This document shows positions 7,603-16,316 of a stretch of 64,000 nt of DNA, one piece after another. Source of the stretch: UBA1309 sp047605645 (GTDB lineage Bacteria; Bacteroidota; Bacteroidia; Bacteroidales; Dysgonomonadaceae); assembly GCA_047605645.1 (NCBI GenBank), contig JASGFJ010000026.1:1-64000 (forward strand), written 5' to 3'. The notes under the pieces were generated by a model, which made no database searches, was not told the origin of the DNA, and was given only the letters and a program-made list of their open reading frames with translations. Within the stretch, counting starts at the first letter, position 1, and each line of letters opens with the position of its first letter. A program made the position numbers and the translations under genes.

Positions 7603-9879
7603 TTATTTGGAAGAAATAATAAGTGTTGAAGGGATGGACTGTAGCCAAATCTGTTTGCCCTCCAGAATTTTTCTCCAGGCTTCTACTGTAACAATAAATA
7701 AGTCTTGTTCTATCCAGAAACTTTTGTCTATATGTTTTTCGGCAAGTATACGTACATGTCTTGGTGCGATTTGTTCGAAGGCCCGAATTTGTTCTTTTAT
7801 TTCAGTATTCTTGCTGATACTATTGTTTATGTCAATAAATGTGATTTGTGCTCCCGAGAAATTAACCAATCTCTGAACTAGTTCACATAAATGATAATCG
7901 GCAGGGCTAAATATGGGTATTGTGACTGTTTGAGTCTTTTCAAATCCTTTGTCAATCAGTATGCCTACAGCTATCTTGCTATTGGTAATAATGTTGTGTG
8001 TGCGTTCATCAAAGGGTGAGTTCTCGAATAGATTCTCTTTGCCAATGATTTGGTTTAACAGTCGATCGGGATTTATTATCCTCGTTGTAAAACCTAATAT
8101 TCGTCCCAACAAACTCCCCTCAAAGATTGATTGGCCGATACCGATTAAAAGTAAGTCGTATTCTCCTTTATTTCCCATTTCCGTGATGTCATTTTCAATA
8201 TCTGAACTTACCTTGAACAGAGTTGTGACCTTTTGGCTTAATTTTCTGGATTCATCCAAAATAGGTGCAAAACTATTGCGTTCATATTCATCAAGATTGA
8301 AACGTGCACTTTGGTTACCATACATCAGATGCATTACCGTTATGGAGGAATTATTGGAATTGTTGTGCATAAAGCTATTGGCCAATCGAAGTAACTTGAT
8401 TCCCATTTCCGGATTTCCGAATGACACAAGTATCTTAAAGGTGGTGATTCTGCTTATTTCATCTGTTTCGTTTACGGACTTATTTTTAAATATCCTGTTT
8501 ATCAGGTTTAAGGACGGTCCTGTCATCAATGTTGTAACCAATGCCATAATTACCATCATGGCAAATACAGTTGGTGTGAGTATTCCCAGATCATACCCGA
8601 TATTGAGGACAACCAGCTCCATTAATCCGCGGGTATTCATTAATGCACCTACGGTCAGACTATCCTTCCAGTTTTGCCCCACAAATTTTGCAGCTAAAGC
8701 GCTTCCCGCAAATTTGCCAGCAATGGCTAATGTTATAATTAAACCTGTTACTTCCCATAGTCGTATATCGTTCAATAATCCTATTTGAGTTCTCAAACCT
8801 GTAAAAACAAAAAACAGAGGTAATAGAAGTACTACTGAAACGTCTTCTATTTTTTCGGTGAAGAAACTTCTGAATCGTTGATTGCTGGGCATAATAGCGC
8901 CCGCCATAAATGCACCGAATAGGGCATGGATACCGATGACTTCTGTCATCCAGGCGGAAAGAATTAAGGTCAGAAAGAAGATGGCCACCACCGGGCGGCT
9001 TAATCCCGAACCTGAGGAATATAAGTCTCCAATCCGTTTCAGAAATGGGCGCACTCCTTTTATCATTAAGAACACGTAGGCTACAGCCATCAGAATCGTA
9101 TAGAGGGAACTCAGCAGTGTTCCTGCTTTGGCAATAGCTATAACCATGGCCAATACACTCCATCCTGTAATGTCATCGGCTGCTGCACAAGTGATCACGA
9201 CCGTGCCTAAACGGGTTTTATGGATTCCTCTTTCCTGCACGATTCTCGCCAAAACAGGAAAGGCTGTTATGCTCATGGAAATTCCGATAAATAAACCAAA
9301 GGCCGTAAAACCGATTCCTGCGGGTGCATAAGTCTGATATAAAAAATAAGCCAGTCCCATTCCTAAAGAAAATGGAATGATGATGCTGGCATGGCTAATC
9401 ACGACGGCATCATTTGCTTTGTTTTTGAGAACATTTAGGTCAATCTCCATCCCGACGATAAACATAAACAAGATGAGTCCTATTTGACTCAGGAAATTCA
9501 GGTTGCTAAGCGACTGAATGGGGAACAAAGCGTTCGAAATATCCGGAAAATACATTCCCAGTAACGATGGGCCTAAGGCGATCCCGGCAAGGATTTCACC
9601 AACTACCGATGGTTGGCCGATCTTTTTGCAAAACCAGCCCAATAGCCTTGCTGCTAATATGATTGTTACAATCTGGATAAGCAGTAAAGCCAGCGGGTGA
9701 GAAATATTAATCTGAAGTGAATTTAAAAAATCAAACCAATGCGATGCCTCTGTCGTATGAGGGATGAGTTTCTCTCTATTTTCAAGAAAACTGCCACGTG
9801 TTGCAATCCAATAGATAAGGCCGGTAAAGCCTCCGATAATTGACACGTAAAAAATGACGTTTTTGAGCTTTTTCAACAT
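7603..9879 (-). CDS. Kef/CPA2-type cation:proton antiporter
   Basis: An integral membrane protein of about 758 residues. After one N-terminal helix (FYVSIIGGFTGLIYW) and a short linker, a 12-13 helix CPA2 (Na+/H+ exchanger) domain spans about residues 60-460, with motifs such as GQPSVVGEILAGIALGPS and ITCAAADDITGWS (the DD pair is the family's ion-binding signature). The C-terminal ~270 residues are soluble and resemble two universal-stress-protein-like domains. It should exchange K+ or Na+ for protons across the inner membrane. The ATG at 9879 is preferred because AAAAGG lies 6 nt upstream and MLKKLKN fits the family; a TTG at 9930 is the alternative. It follows the LytTR regulator gene by 136 bp on the same strand, so that pair may control it. 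Confidence 0.87.
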   Translation of the reverse strand: MLKKLKNVIFYVSIIGGFTGLIYWIATRGSFLENREKLIPHTTEASHWFDFLNSLQINISHPLALLLIQIVTIILAARLLGWFCKKIGQPSVVGEILAGIALGPSLLGMYFPDISNALFPIQSLSNLNFLSQIGLILFMFIVGMEIDLNVLKNKANDAVVISHASIIIPFSLGMGLAYFLYQTYAPAGIGFTAFGLFIGISMSITAFPVLARIVQERGIHKTRLGTVVITCAAADDITGWSVLAMVIAIAKAGTLLSSLYTILMAVAYVFLMIKGVRPFLKRIGDLYSSGSGLSRPVVAIFFLTLILSAWMTEVIGIHALFGAFMAGAIMPSNQRFRSFFTEKIEDVSVVLLLPLFFVFTGLRTQIGLLNDIRLWEVTGLIITLAIAGKFAGSALAAKFVGQNWKDSLTVGALMNTRGLMELVVLNIGYDLGILTPTVFAMMVIMALVTTLMTGPSLNLINRIFKNKSVNETDEISRITTFKILVSFGNPEMGIKLLRLANSFMHNNSNNSSITVMHLMYGNQSARFNLDEYERNSFAPILDESRKLSQKVTTLFKVSSDIENDITEMGNKGEYDLLLIGIGQSIFEGSLLGRILGFTTRIINPDRLLNQIIGKENLFENSPFDERTHNIITNSKIAVGILIDKGFEKTQTVTIPIFSPADYHLCELVQRLVNFSGAQITFIDINNSISKNTEIKEQIRAFEQIAPRHVRILAEKHIDKSFWIEQDLFIVTVEAWRKILEGKQIWLQSIPSTLIISSK

Positions 9880-10015
9880 AATACCTTTTGCTGCGATTTC
9901 CTTAATGTTCCAATTGGCTGCAAGAAACAAATTAATTGCCGGGAAAGCAACAGGGACGATGGCAAATGCAACGAAAGCTGCGGATAATGTAACGAACTGC
10001 CAACTCTGACAGTAA

Positions 10016-10738
10016 TCAGAGCTTTATTCTTTCGTAGAAATTATTTCTGTATATATCGGTAAGGGTGAACAGTACCGATTCATTTTTGTCTGTTTTAATG
10101 TTGGATACGATCCGGTTGCCGGTTATATACTCTACGATTCCGGTATGGATAATTTCCTGTTTATTGATTCTGCAGAAATATTCTTTTGGAAGTAGATCCT
10201 CCAGTTTTTGGTAACTAATGTTTTTTAGTAACAATCGCATGCCGTTTTTCATATACATTTCTTTATCCCGGCTGTCCACCGATGATGTCCTGAAATACAG
10301 TACCTGGTGAGCGTCGAAACGAGATAATCCTTTGTCCGTATATAATGTTACGAGATTTGTTTGCTTGTTTGTTGACGCGGTGCTTCTCATTATCACTTTA
10401 TTCACGGCCTTATGTAACCTCTCTAAATGAATGGGTTTCTGTACAAAATCGACCGCATCCAGGTCAAAAGCATCTGCCGCATACTGTTTGTGTGCAGTAA
10501 CAAAGATAACAGGTTTTCCGTTGAGCAAAGGGACTATTTCTATACCGTTGCGTTGCGGCATTTCAATATCCATAATGCAAAGATCAAATTCAAGTCGTGG
10601 TAATTCACGAATCATTATTTCGGGGCTGTTGAAGGCTTTCACTATCTCCAACTCCGGTATTTGTTCGCATAATATTCGCAAATAGGCTAATCCCGGTAGC
10701 TCATCATCGAGCAGTAAGCATCTTAATTTTATATTCAA
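10016..10738 (-). CDS. LytTR-family response regulator
   Basis: A 240-residue DNA-binding response regulator. The receiver domain spans residues 5-120, with acidic residues D11/D12, phospho-acceptor D57 (CIMDIEMP), T81 and K101 in place. A LytTR DNA-binding domain spans about 135-240 (KNGMRLLLKNISYQKLEDLL and following). No ATG exists before residue 42, so translation probably starts at the TTG at 10738, inside the last 35 bp of the upstream histidine kinase gene. This overlap implies translational coupling. Its partner is that kinase; the downstream antiporter gene is a plausible target, by position only. Confidence 0.88.
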   Translation of the reverse strand: MNIKLRCLLLDDELPGLAYLRILCEQIPELEIVKAFNSPEIMIRELPRLEFDLCIMDIEMPQRNGIEIVPLLNGKPVIFVTAHKQYAADAFDLDAVDFVQKPIHLERLHKAVNKVIMRSTASTNKQTNLVTLYTDKGLSRFDAHQVLYFRTSSVDSRDKEMYMKNGMRLLLKNISYQKLEDLLPKEYFCRINKQEIIHTGIVEYITGNRIVSNIKTDKNESVLFTLTDIYRNNFYERIKL

Positions 10739-11471
10739 GGAGATTGATTTTTAATTGGGTTATAAAAATATCCTCGTCTTGTATATGACTTTCAAGCGTG
10801 TAAAGGTCGTCGTAAGTGATTTTCAATCGCTGGCGCAGCAGTTCAAGACCGAGACCGCTTTTGTCCTTCTTTAGGGGTGTCCGGGTCGATATTTTATTCG
10901 CGACGCTCAAGATAAAGCAATGGGCTTCCAATTTGGCGACTATCGAAATAAATGAATCCGGGCTTTGTAAGTCTGCATGTTTAAATGCATTTTCAATTAA
11001 ATCAACAGAAACAAGTGGAAGAAGTAAAGCTTGTTCATACAGTGGATCTGTTGCGGAAACCATATTTTTTACCTTTAAGTCAAAGAGTGGACTGATTTTC
11101 ACTTTGTTCACTTCAATGAAATTGAGAGCAAAATCCAGTTCTTCATGCAAACTAACCAGGCGTTTGCGGCTTTCGTATAAAATGTAATCCAATACACCTG
11201 CCAGTTTGTCCATCGCATAATAGGTTTGATAGGCATGGGATTGGATAGAGTTGAGTATGTTCTTGAATAAATGGGGGCTGAGTCTGGCTTCTAGTATTTC
11301 AAGTTGCAATGGATGTACTTTTTGTTCCAGTTCGCTGAGCTTGTTTTCTAATTGTTGTATCTGTTGATTGTTCTTGTGTAATTTTCTTATCAGATACCAT
11401 ACGTAGCCTCCGGAAACCAAAACGATTCCCGAAAGGATGAACCACCATATGGACGAATTTGTCTCCATCAT
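10704..11471 (-). CDS. LytS-like sensor histidine kinase
   Basis: A 255-residue kinase with a single membrane helix (residues 9-27), a coiled-coil (30-62), and a His_kinase (LytS/YehU) domain. The phospho-accepting His is probably H67 in LSPHLFKNILNSIQ, a variant of the usual PHFLFN motif. N-box-like (IENAFKHAD) and G-box-like (KSGLGLELLRQR) sequences follow. There is no recognisable extracytoplasmic sensor domain, so the signal is unknown. The last 35 bp overlap the LytTR regulator gene, forming a two-gene unit. Confidence 0.87.
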   Translation of the reverse strand: MMETNSSIWWFILSGIVLVSGGYVWYLIRKLHKNNQQIQQLENKLSELEQKVHPLQLEILEARLSPHLFKNILNSIQSHAYQTYYAMDKLAGVLDYILYESRKRLVSLHEELDFALNFIEVNKVKISPLFDLKVKNMVSATDPLYEQALLLPLVSVDLIENAFKHADLQSPDSFISIVAKLEAHCFILSVANKISTRTPLKKDKSGLGLELLRQRLKITYDDLYTLESHIQDEDIFITQLKINLLEYKIKMLTAR

Positions 11472-11783
11472 TTTGCAAAGCTAAGTATTTTCTTTTAAGT
11501 AGAAATGTGATTGAGCTGGCTCCTTTACAGATCATGAAAACAAAAGATACAGAAAGAAAACCGACGCTTCATGTATAGCTGTTTTTATTTGATGTTCCGG
11601 TGCGGACTAAATAAGTATCGAAAATTTTGATTCAGTGAGCCCGAATATAAATTGGATACGGAAAGCAGATGCGGGATGATAGGTGTGTGCTTCTATCCAT
11701 TTCTTTTTCTAATTCTGTTCAAAAACCTGTCTTTTCAAAAAGGGACTCGAAATGATAATGGCTGTAAGCAATGGAAGCGGAAA
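11472..11783. other. intergenic, nothing recognised
   Basis: This 312-bp stretch separates the kinase gene from the tRNA-Gln terminator. Short frames here have no signature. The promoter of the kinase operon should be at its left end, but no clear TAnnTTTG/TTTG pair was found on the minus strand. Confidence 0.4.
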
Positions 11784-11827
11784 CGAAGAAAAAGACCGAT
11801 TGAAAAATCAACCGGTCTTTTTCTTCG
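11784..11827 (-). terminator. terminator of tRNA-Gln
   Basis: A near-perfect palindrome (CGAAGAAAAAGACCG ... CGGTCTTTTTCTTCG, with an inner TGA/TCA step). It starts at the base right after the tRNA 3' end on the minus strand. The U-rich 3' arm fits an intrinsic terminator. Confidence 0.8.
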
Positions 11828-11898
11828 TTGTCTCACCAGGATTCGAACCTAGACAGACAGTACCAAAAACTGTAGTGCTACCATTACACCATGAGACA
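11828..11898 (-). tRNA. tRNA-Gln (anticodon UUG)
   Basis: 71 nt, folding as a full cloverleaf: acceptor TGTCTCA/TGAGACA with discriminator A; D-arm GTG/CAC around TAATGGTAG; anticodon arm ACAGT-TTTTGGT-ACTGT with anticodon TTG; 4-nt variable loop; T-arm CTAGG-TTCGAAT-CCTGG. CCA is not encoded and must be added after transcription. It reads both Gln codons by wobble. It lies just upstream of its own terminator and downstream of tyrS on the same strand. Confidence 0.96.
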
Positions 11899-11975
11899 AT
11901 CCGAGGCTTTCTTTCAAAAGCGCTACAAAAGTAGCGTTTTATTTTGAATAAGCAAATTTTTTTTGAGGCGTTTTT

Positions 11976-13268
11976 CTATTTTGCAATAATCAGGAAATAA
12001 TTTTTCTTCCCTTTTTGTGCAAGAATGTATTTGCCGTCAATTAGATAGCTATTGTCGATAATCTCATCCGAATTGCTCAGTTTTTCTTTGTTGATTTGCA
12101 CTCCGCCAGCCTGAACGGTTTTGCGGAATTCTCCTTTCGAGGGAAATACGCCGGCTTTCTCTGTCAAAAGTTCAGAAGCTTTGATGCCGCCTGATATTTC
12201 GTCTTTAGAGATTTCAAACTGAGGTACTCCTTCAAATACTTGAAGAAGGGTTTCGGAATCAATTGTTTTGAGGATCTCCGAAGCTTTGTTACTGAAAAGT
12301 ATTTCAGATGCTTCCACTGCCTTGTTGTAATCCTCTTCGGAATGTACCATGATGGTCACCTCTTTTGCCAGACGCTTCTGCAAAGGGCGCAAATGCGGAG
12401 CAGCTTGTTGTTCAGCTATCAGGTTGTCGATTTCCTCCCGGGACAAAATCGTGAATATCCGAATGTATTTTTCAGCATCACTGTCGCTTACATTCAACCA
12501 GAATTGATAGAATTTGTAAGGCGAGGTGTAACGTTTGTCCAACCATACGTTTCCGGATTCGGTTTTTCCGAATTTTCCACCATCGGCTTTGGTGATTAGC
12601 GGGCATACAAGAGCAAATGCTTCACCTCCTGTTTTGCGGCGGATAAGTTCCGTTCCGGTAGTAATGTTTCCCCATTGATCGGAGCCTCCCATTTGCAAAC
12701 GGCATCCTTTGTCCTGATATAAATGGAGATAATCGTATCCTTGCAATAATTGATATGAGAATTCGGTGAACGACATTCCTTCGGAATATTCTCCGTTAAG
12801 GCGTTTCTTCACAGAGTCCTTGGCCATCATGTAGTTGACAGTGATGTGCTTTCCGATGTCACGAATAAAATTCAGGAAAGAAAAATCCTTCATCCAGTCG
12901 TAATTATTAACAAGAATAGCCGCATTGGGTTTTCCGGAGTCAAAATCCAGGAATTTAGCCAATTGAGCTTTAATTGCGTTCTGGTTGTGGCGTAATGTCT
13001 CTTCGTTCAGTAAGTTACGCTCGGCCGATTTGCCTGAAGGGTCGCCTATCATTCCGGTTGCTCCGCCAATCAGGGCAATGGGTTGATGTCCCGAACGTTG
13101 CAGGTGCTTGAGCATCATCACTCCGACAAGATGTCCGATGTGCAAAGAATCAGCCGTCGGGTCGATACCCAGGTATCCGGCGGTCATTTCTTTTTGAAGT
13201 TGCTCCTCGGTTCCCGGCATCATGTCGTGGATCATGCCACGCCATCTTAATTCCTCTACAAAATTCAT
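11976..13268 (-). CDS. tyrS: tyrosyl-tRNA synthetase
   Basis: A 430-residue class I aminoacyl-tRNA synthetase that charges tRNA-Tyr with tyrosine in the cytoplasm. The HIGH signature is exact (H43-H46, SLHIGHLVG), and the second ATP-binding signature KFGKT is at 232-236. The motif GGSDQWGN (194-201), which binds tyrosine and ATP in the bacterial TyrRS family, is present. The C-terminus (about 365-425) is the S4-like RNA-binding domain. Length is normal for the family. A promoter-like pair lies at 13307-13338, inside the tail of the neighbouring gap, so tyrS is probably transcribed alone and its message runs towards the tRNA-Gln gene. Confidence 0.97.
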   Translation of the reverse strand: MNFVEELRWRGMIHDMMPGTEEQLQKEMTAGYLGIDPTADSLHIGHLVGVMMLKHLQRSGHQPIALIGGATGMIGDPSGKSAERNLLNEETLRHNQNAIKAQLAKFLDFDSGKPNAAILVNNYDWMKDFSFLNFIRDIGKHITVNYMMAKDSVKKRLNGEYSEGMSFTEFSYQLLQGYDYLHLYQDKGCRLQMGGSDQWGNITTGTELIRRKTGGEAFALVCPLITKADGGKFGKTESGNVWLDKRYTSPYKFYQFWLNVSDSDAEKYIRIFTILSREEIDNLIAEQQAAPHLRPLQKRLAKEVTIMVHSEEDYNKAVEASEILFSNKASEILKTIDSETLLQVFEGVPQFEISKDEISGGIKASELLTEKAGVFPSKGEFRKTVQAGGVQINKEKLSNSDEIIDNSYLIDGKYILAQKGKKNYFLIIAK

Positions 13269-13306
13269 TTTATATGGTGTATCTGTTTATTTTTCAACAA
13301 GGTTTG

Positions 13307-13338
13307 CAAATGTAATAAAAAGGGTGTAAAAGCCCAAA
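13307..13338 (-). promoter_or_regulatory. predicted promoter of tyrS
   Basis: On the minus strand, a TTTG (-33) and a TACATTTG (-7, matching TAnnTTTG) are separated by 20 nt, the spacing usual for the Bacteroidota housekeeping sigma factor. The -7 box ends about 38 bp before the tyrS ATG. Confidence 0.6.
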
Positions 13339-13920
13339 TTACTTTCCTCCGAAGCTAAAGCTTACCGGATAATATGTCGGCGATGTCACAGGCATTGAAC
13401 CGATAAGGAAGGTCGGTTTGAGTTGCAGCGTTACTTTTGATTTGTTTCCTGAAATGCCGGCCAGGTTTTTAGCGATATTGACGATCGCATCTTTTGAATT
13501 GTTTTTCATTAAGGTTGCCATGTCTACTCCTATTTTTACGGGAAGTACAGAACTTGCTCCTGAAGCGATATTCAAGGAGTGATCCAGCTGTCCGGTGGTG
13601 AATTGGATGTCGTCAATGCTTACAATGTAAGACAGTCCGTTCAAAAGAGCAGCGGTCGTATTTGGATTCTTAATATTGATATTCAATGTCATGTTTAATG
13701 GCAGTGTGGATGGATTTCCGGTCAGCAATGCTGTCAGTTTCAATATGCTTGCAGGCGAAAGCGATTGACTCAGGTTTACTCCCGATACGGTCAGGTTGTC
13801 AATCGAGTTGTAGCTGTATTCACATTTTGTCATGTTATAAGCACCTACGGCTTGTTGTGCCACATTACAGCTTGATGTCAAGATGATAATTGCGAGCATC
13901 GAAAAAAGAATTCTCTTCAT
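13339..13920 (-). CDS. LEA type 2-like lipoprotein
   Basis: A 193-residue lipoprotein with a signal sequence ending in a lipobox (LTSSC, Cys18). The mature part resembles the LEA-14/WHy immunoglobulin-like fold: YSYNSIDNLTVSGVNL, then LTLNINIKNPN with the conserved N-P-N, and a C-terminal conserved K-V-T-L strand. Members are small periplasmic or outer-membrane lipoproteins; the function in Bacteroidota is unknown. The gene lies 25 bp downstream of the DUF2027-Smr gene on the same strand and is probably co-transcribed with it. Confidence 0.7.
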   Translation of the reverse strand: MKRILFSMLAIIILTSSCNVAQQAVGAYNMTKCEYSYNSIDNLTVSGVNLSQSLSPASILKLTALLTGNPSTLPLNMTLNINIKNPNTTAALLNGLSYIVSIDDIQFTTGQLDHSLNIASGASSVLPVKIGVDMATLMKNNSKDAIVNIAKNLAGISGNKSKVTLQLKPTFLIGSMPVTSPTYYPVSFSFGGK

Positions 13921-13945
13921 AAATGTAGTTTTTTGAATAAAATGA

Positions 13946-14977
13946 TTATTTAATTGTTACCATTGTTGCCCCGAATCCGTATTCCCGAAAGGATGCATCC
14001 TGGATATATACCGATTTGTATTTCTTGTTTAATTCATCATAAATGGCTTTCTTGAGAATGCCGTCGCCTTTGCCGTGGATGAATACGATTTTACGGCCTT
14101 TGTGCTTCTGGTTTTCCAACATAATTTCGTTGAATTTTTTCAACTGATACTGCAATATGTCTCCGGCGGTCAACCCGTTGAGATTATCTAACAGCTGTTC
14201 GATATGGAGATTAATTTCCAGAATGGGAATTTCCTGCTTCTTGGCCGGTTGTATCCGTGGACGTTTGTCGTCGTTTTTTTGCATCATGGCTTCCTTCAGT
14301 TCTGCTGACGAGATAACCATTTCTCTTTCGGCGATGTCGCGTTTCACCAAGGGATAAATAAGCGCATTTTCGTTGAAATAATCATTCTCCCGGAAACTGT
14401 GAAGTTTATAGAACTTTGTGGTATCGATGCGCAGCTCTATGGAATATGGATTTTTCAACAGGAAAGGCTTGTCTTTTTTATAGGCAACAAACTGTACGCA
14501 AACCTTCTCCATGTCGTTAAGTTCGCTTTTTTCGAATTGATCAATAAAAACTTTGATATTCGGCTCTACTTCTCCCCGGCTTTTTATCATCCATCCTTGC
14601 TCTCCTCTGGTCAGGTAGGTGTAGCTCAGATAGTAGTTGCTGTCGTTTACCAGATAACATTCAAAAGGAGTGGTACTGATCTTTTTTTCGTCCATTGGCA
14701 GATATGCCAGTACGGCAGAAATAGAATTGCCCTCGGCTGTTTCTTCTATTTCTACAGCAGGAGTCTCTTTTTGAAGCAGAGCGGGTGGTGTTTGCTGCGT
14801 TTGCTGTTTTACTATTTCCGGGTTGGCTGCTGTTTCAATGACGACGCATTCGCGAGCCAGTACCGGTACATCAAATCCATCTTCGTCTTCAACGACAATG
14901 ATGTCTTTGCTTTTCAATTCTTTGATAATTCCTCCGCCGACGGAGTTCAGGAAACGTACTTTATCCCCGATTTTCAT
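13946..14977 (-). CDS. DUF2027 / Smr-domain protein
   Basis: A 343-residue cytoplasmic protein. Residues 1-50 form the small barrel that opens the DUF2027 family (KIGDKVRFLNSVGGGII, then EDEDGFDVPVL). The middle (90-230) is the DUF2027 beta-rich domain. Residues 258-343 form an Smr domain, with LEINLHIEQL and the loop FIHGKGDGILK. Smr domains (as in MutS2) are known nucleic-acid nicking or binding modules, and Smr proteins in other bacteria cleave mRNA at collided ribosomes. The family is essentially limited to Bacteroidota and its exact role is not established. It is divergent from queA with a 103-bp shared upstream region. Confidence 0.85.
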   Translation of the reverse strand: MKIGDKVRFLNSVGGGIIKELKSKDIIVVEDEDGFDVPVLARECVVIETAANPEIVKQQTQQTPPALLQKETPAVEIEETAEGNSISAVLAYLPMDEKKISTTPFECYLVNDSNYYLSYTYLTRGEQGWMIKSRGEVEPNIKVFIDQFEKSELNDMEKVCVQFVAYKKDKPFLLKNPYSIELRIDTTKFYKLHSFRENDYFNENALIYPLVKRDIAEREMVISSAELKEAMMQKNDDKRPRIQPAKKQEIPILEINLHIEQLLDNLNGLTAGDILQYQLKKFNEIMLENQKHKGRKIVFIHGKGDGILKKAIYDELNKKYKSVYIQDASFREYGFGATMVTIK

Positions 14978-15080
14978 TTTAAAAAGATTTTAGACCGAAC
15001 CCTAAATCAAATCATTTAAGGTATATTTCGGTATTTTTGTCGCAAAGTTCACTAATTTTGTCGGATAAAAAAAGTATTCG

Positions 15081-16304
15081 ATGAATTTATCCAATCCGGG
15101 GCAAATCCATATTGATGAGTATAACTATCCTCTGCCCGATGAACGTATTGCTGCCTATCCACTGGCAAAGCGAGACTCTTCCAAACTTCTGCTTTATAAA
15201 GAAGGTGAGATTACTGAAGATGTTTTTCATAATATATCCCAATACCTGCCTGAAAACAGTTTGTTGGTCTTTAATAATACGAAGGTTATTCAGGCTCGGA
15301 TGCACTTTCGCAAAGATACCGGAGCATTGATTGAAATTTTTTGTCTCGATCCGGCTGTTCCTCATGATTATGCGCTTGTATTTCAACAAACGGCACGCTG
15401 TTCCTGGCATTGTCTTGTCGGTAATCTGAAGAAATGGAAATCAGGAGCTTTGAAAAAAGAAGTTGAAATTAACGGAGAAATAGTTGTTTTGAGTGCGACT
15501 CGTCTGCATACGCAAGGAGAGCATCACATCATCGAATTTTCATGGGATAATCCGGCTTATACGTTTGCTGACCTGCTTGATGCTACGGGTGAACTTCCCA
15601 TTCCTCCATATTTGAAACGGAAAACAGAGGAATCCGACAAACAAACATATCAGACTGTTTACTCCAAAATAAAAGGTTCGGTCGCTGCGCCTACTGCCGG
15701 ACTTCATTTCACGGAAGATGTCTTAGCGCATTTAGATAAAAAAGGGTTTAGGCGTCAAGAGGTGACCCTTCATGTGGGTGCGGGAACTTTCAAGCCGGTG
15801 AAGAGCGAAACCATTGCAGGCCATGAGATGCATAGCGAGTTTATCTCGGTGGAGAAGTCAACAATTGAAGCCTTGTTGAATCATCCTGCAAAAGTGATTG
15901 CTGTCGGAACCACCTCGGTGCGTACTCTCGAAAGCCTTTATTATTTGGGAGAATTGCTCGAAAAAGATCCTTCTCCCATAGAAATGAAGGTTTGTCAGTG
16001 GCAGCCATATAACGCTGAGTCAAACCGGATTGATAAAACGAAAGCGCTGCAAAACATAGTGCAATATTTGGAAAGAAATCAATTAAACCGTTTGCTTGCC
16101 GATACGCAGATTATTATCGCACCAGGATATGATTTTAAAATAGTTGACGGAATTATTACCAATTTCCACCAACCCAAAAGCACGCTTTTATTGCTTGTTT
16201 CTGCGTTGGTGAAAGGAGACTGGAAGCGAATATACGATTATGCCTTGTCCCATGATTTTCGCTTTCTGAGTTATGGAGACAGTTCTCTTCTGATGAAACG
16301 CTAA
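15081..16304 (+). CDS. queA: tRNA preQ1 ribosyltransferase-isomerase QueA
   Basis: A 407-residue S-adenosylmethionine:tRNA ribosyltransferase-isomerase. It transfers and isomerises the ribose of SAM onto preQ1 at position 34 of tRNAs with GUN anticodons, giving epoxyqueuosine. Family motifs are clear: the N-terminal YPLPDERIAAYP followed by RDSSKLL; LLVFNNTKVIQAR; AAPTAGLHFTE; TLHVGAGTFKPV; and the C-terminal TNFHQPKSTLLLLVSA. Length is slightly greater than the ~345-residue E. coli enzyme, as is common in Bacteroidota. It ends 12 bp from the convergent thioredoxin-like gene, with no room for a terminator between them. Confidence 0.96.
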   Translation: MNLSNPGQIHIDEYNYPLPDERIAAYPLAKRDSSKLLLYKEGEITEDVFHNISQYLPENSLLVFNNTKVIQARMHFRKDTGALIEIFCLDPAVPHDYALVFQQTARCSWHCLVGNLKKWKSGALKKEVEINGEIVVLSATRLHTQGEHHIIEFSWDNPAYTFADLLDATGELPIPPYLKRKTEESDKQTYQTVYSKIKGSVAAPTAGLHFTEDVLAHLDKKGFRRQEVTLHVGAGTFKPVKSETIAGHEMHSEFISVEKSTIEALLNHPAKVIAVGTTSVRTLESLYYLGELLEKDPSPIEMKVCQWQPYNAESNRIDKTKALQNIVQYLERNQLNRLLADTQIIIAPGYDFKIVDGIITNFHQPKSTLLLLVSALVKGDWKRIYDYALSHDFRFLSYGDSSLLMKR

Positions 16305-16316
16305 AGGTAGCGGAGG

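Noticed and set aside
7949..8788. Long plus-strand frame (279 codons) opposite the antiporter gene
   Set aside because: A shadow of the antiporter gene on the other strand; its sequence has no domain logic.
14399..15019. 206-codon plus-strand frame opposite the DUF2027-Smr gene
   Set aside because: Shadow frame of a well-supported gene, no motif.
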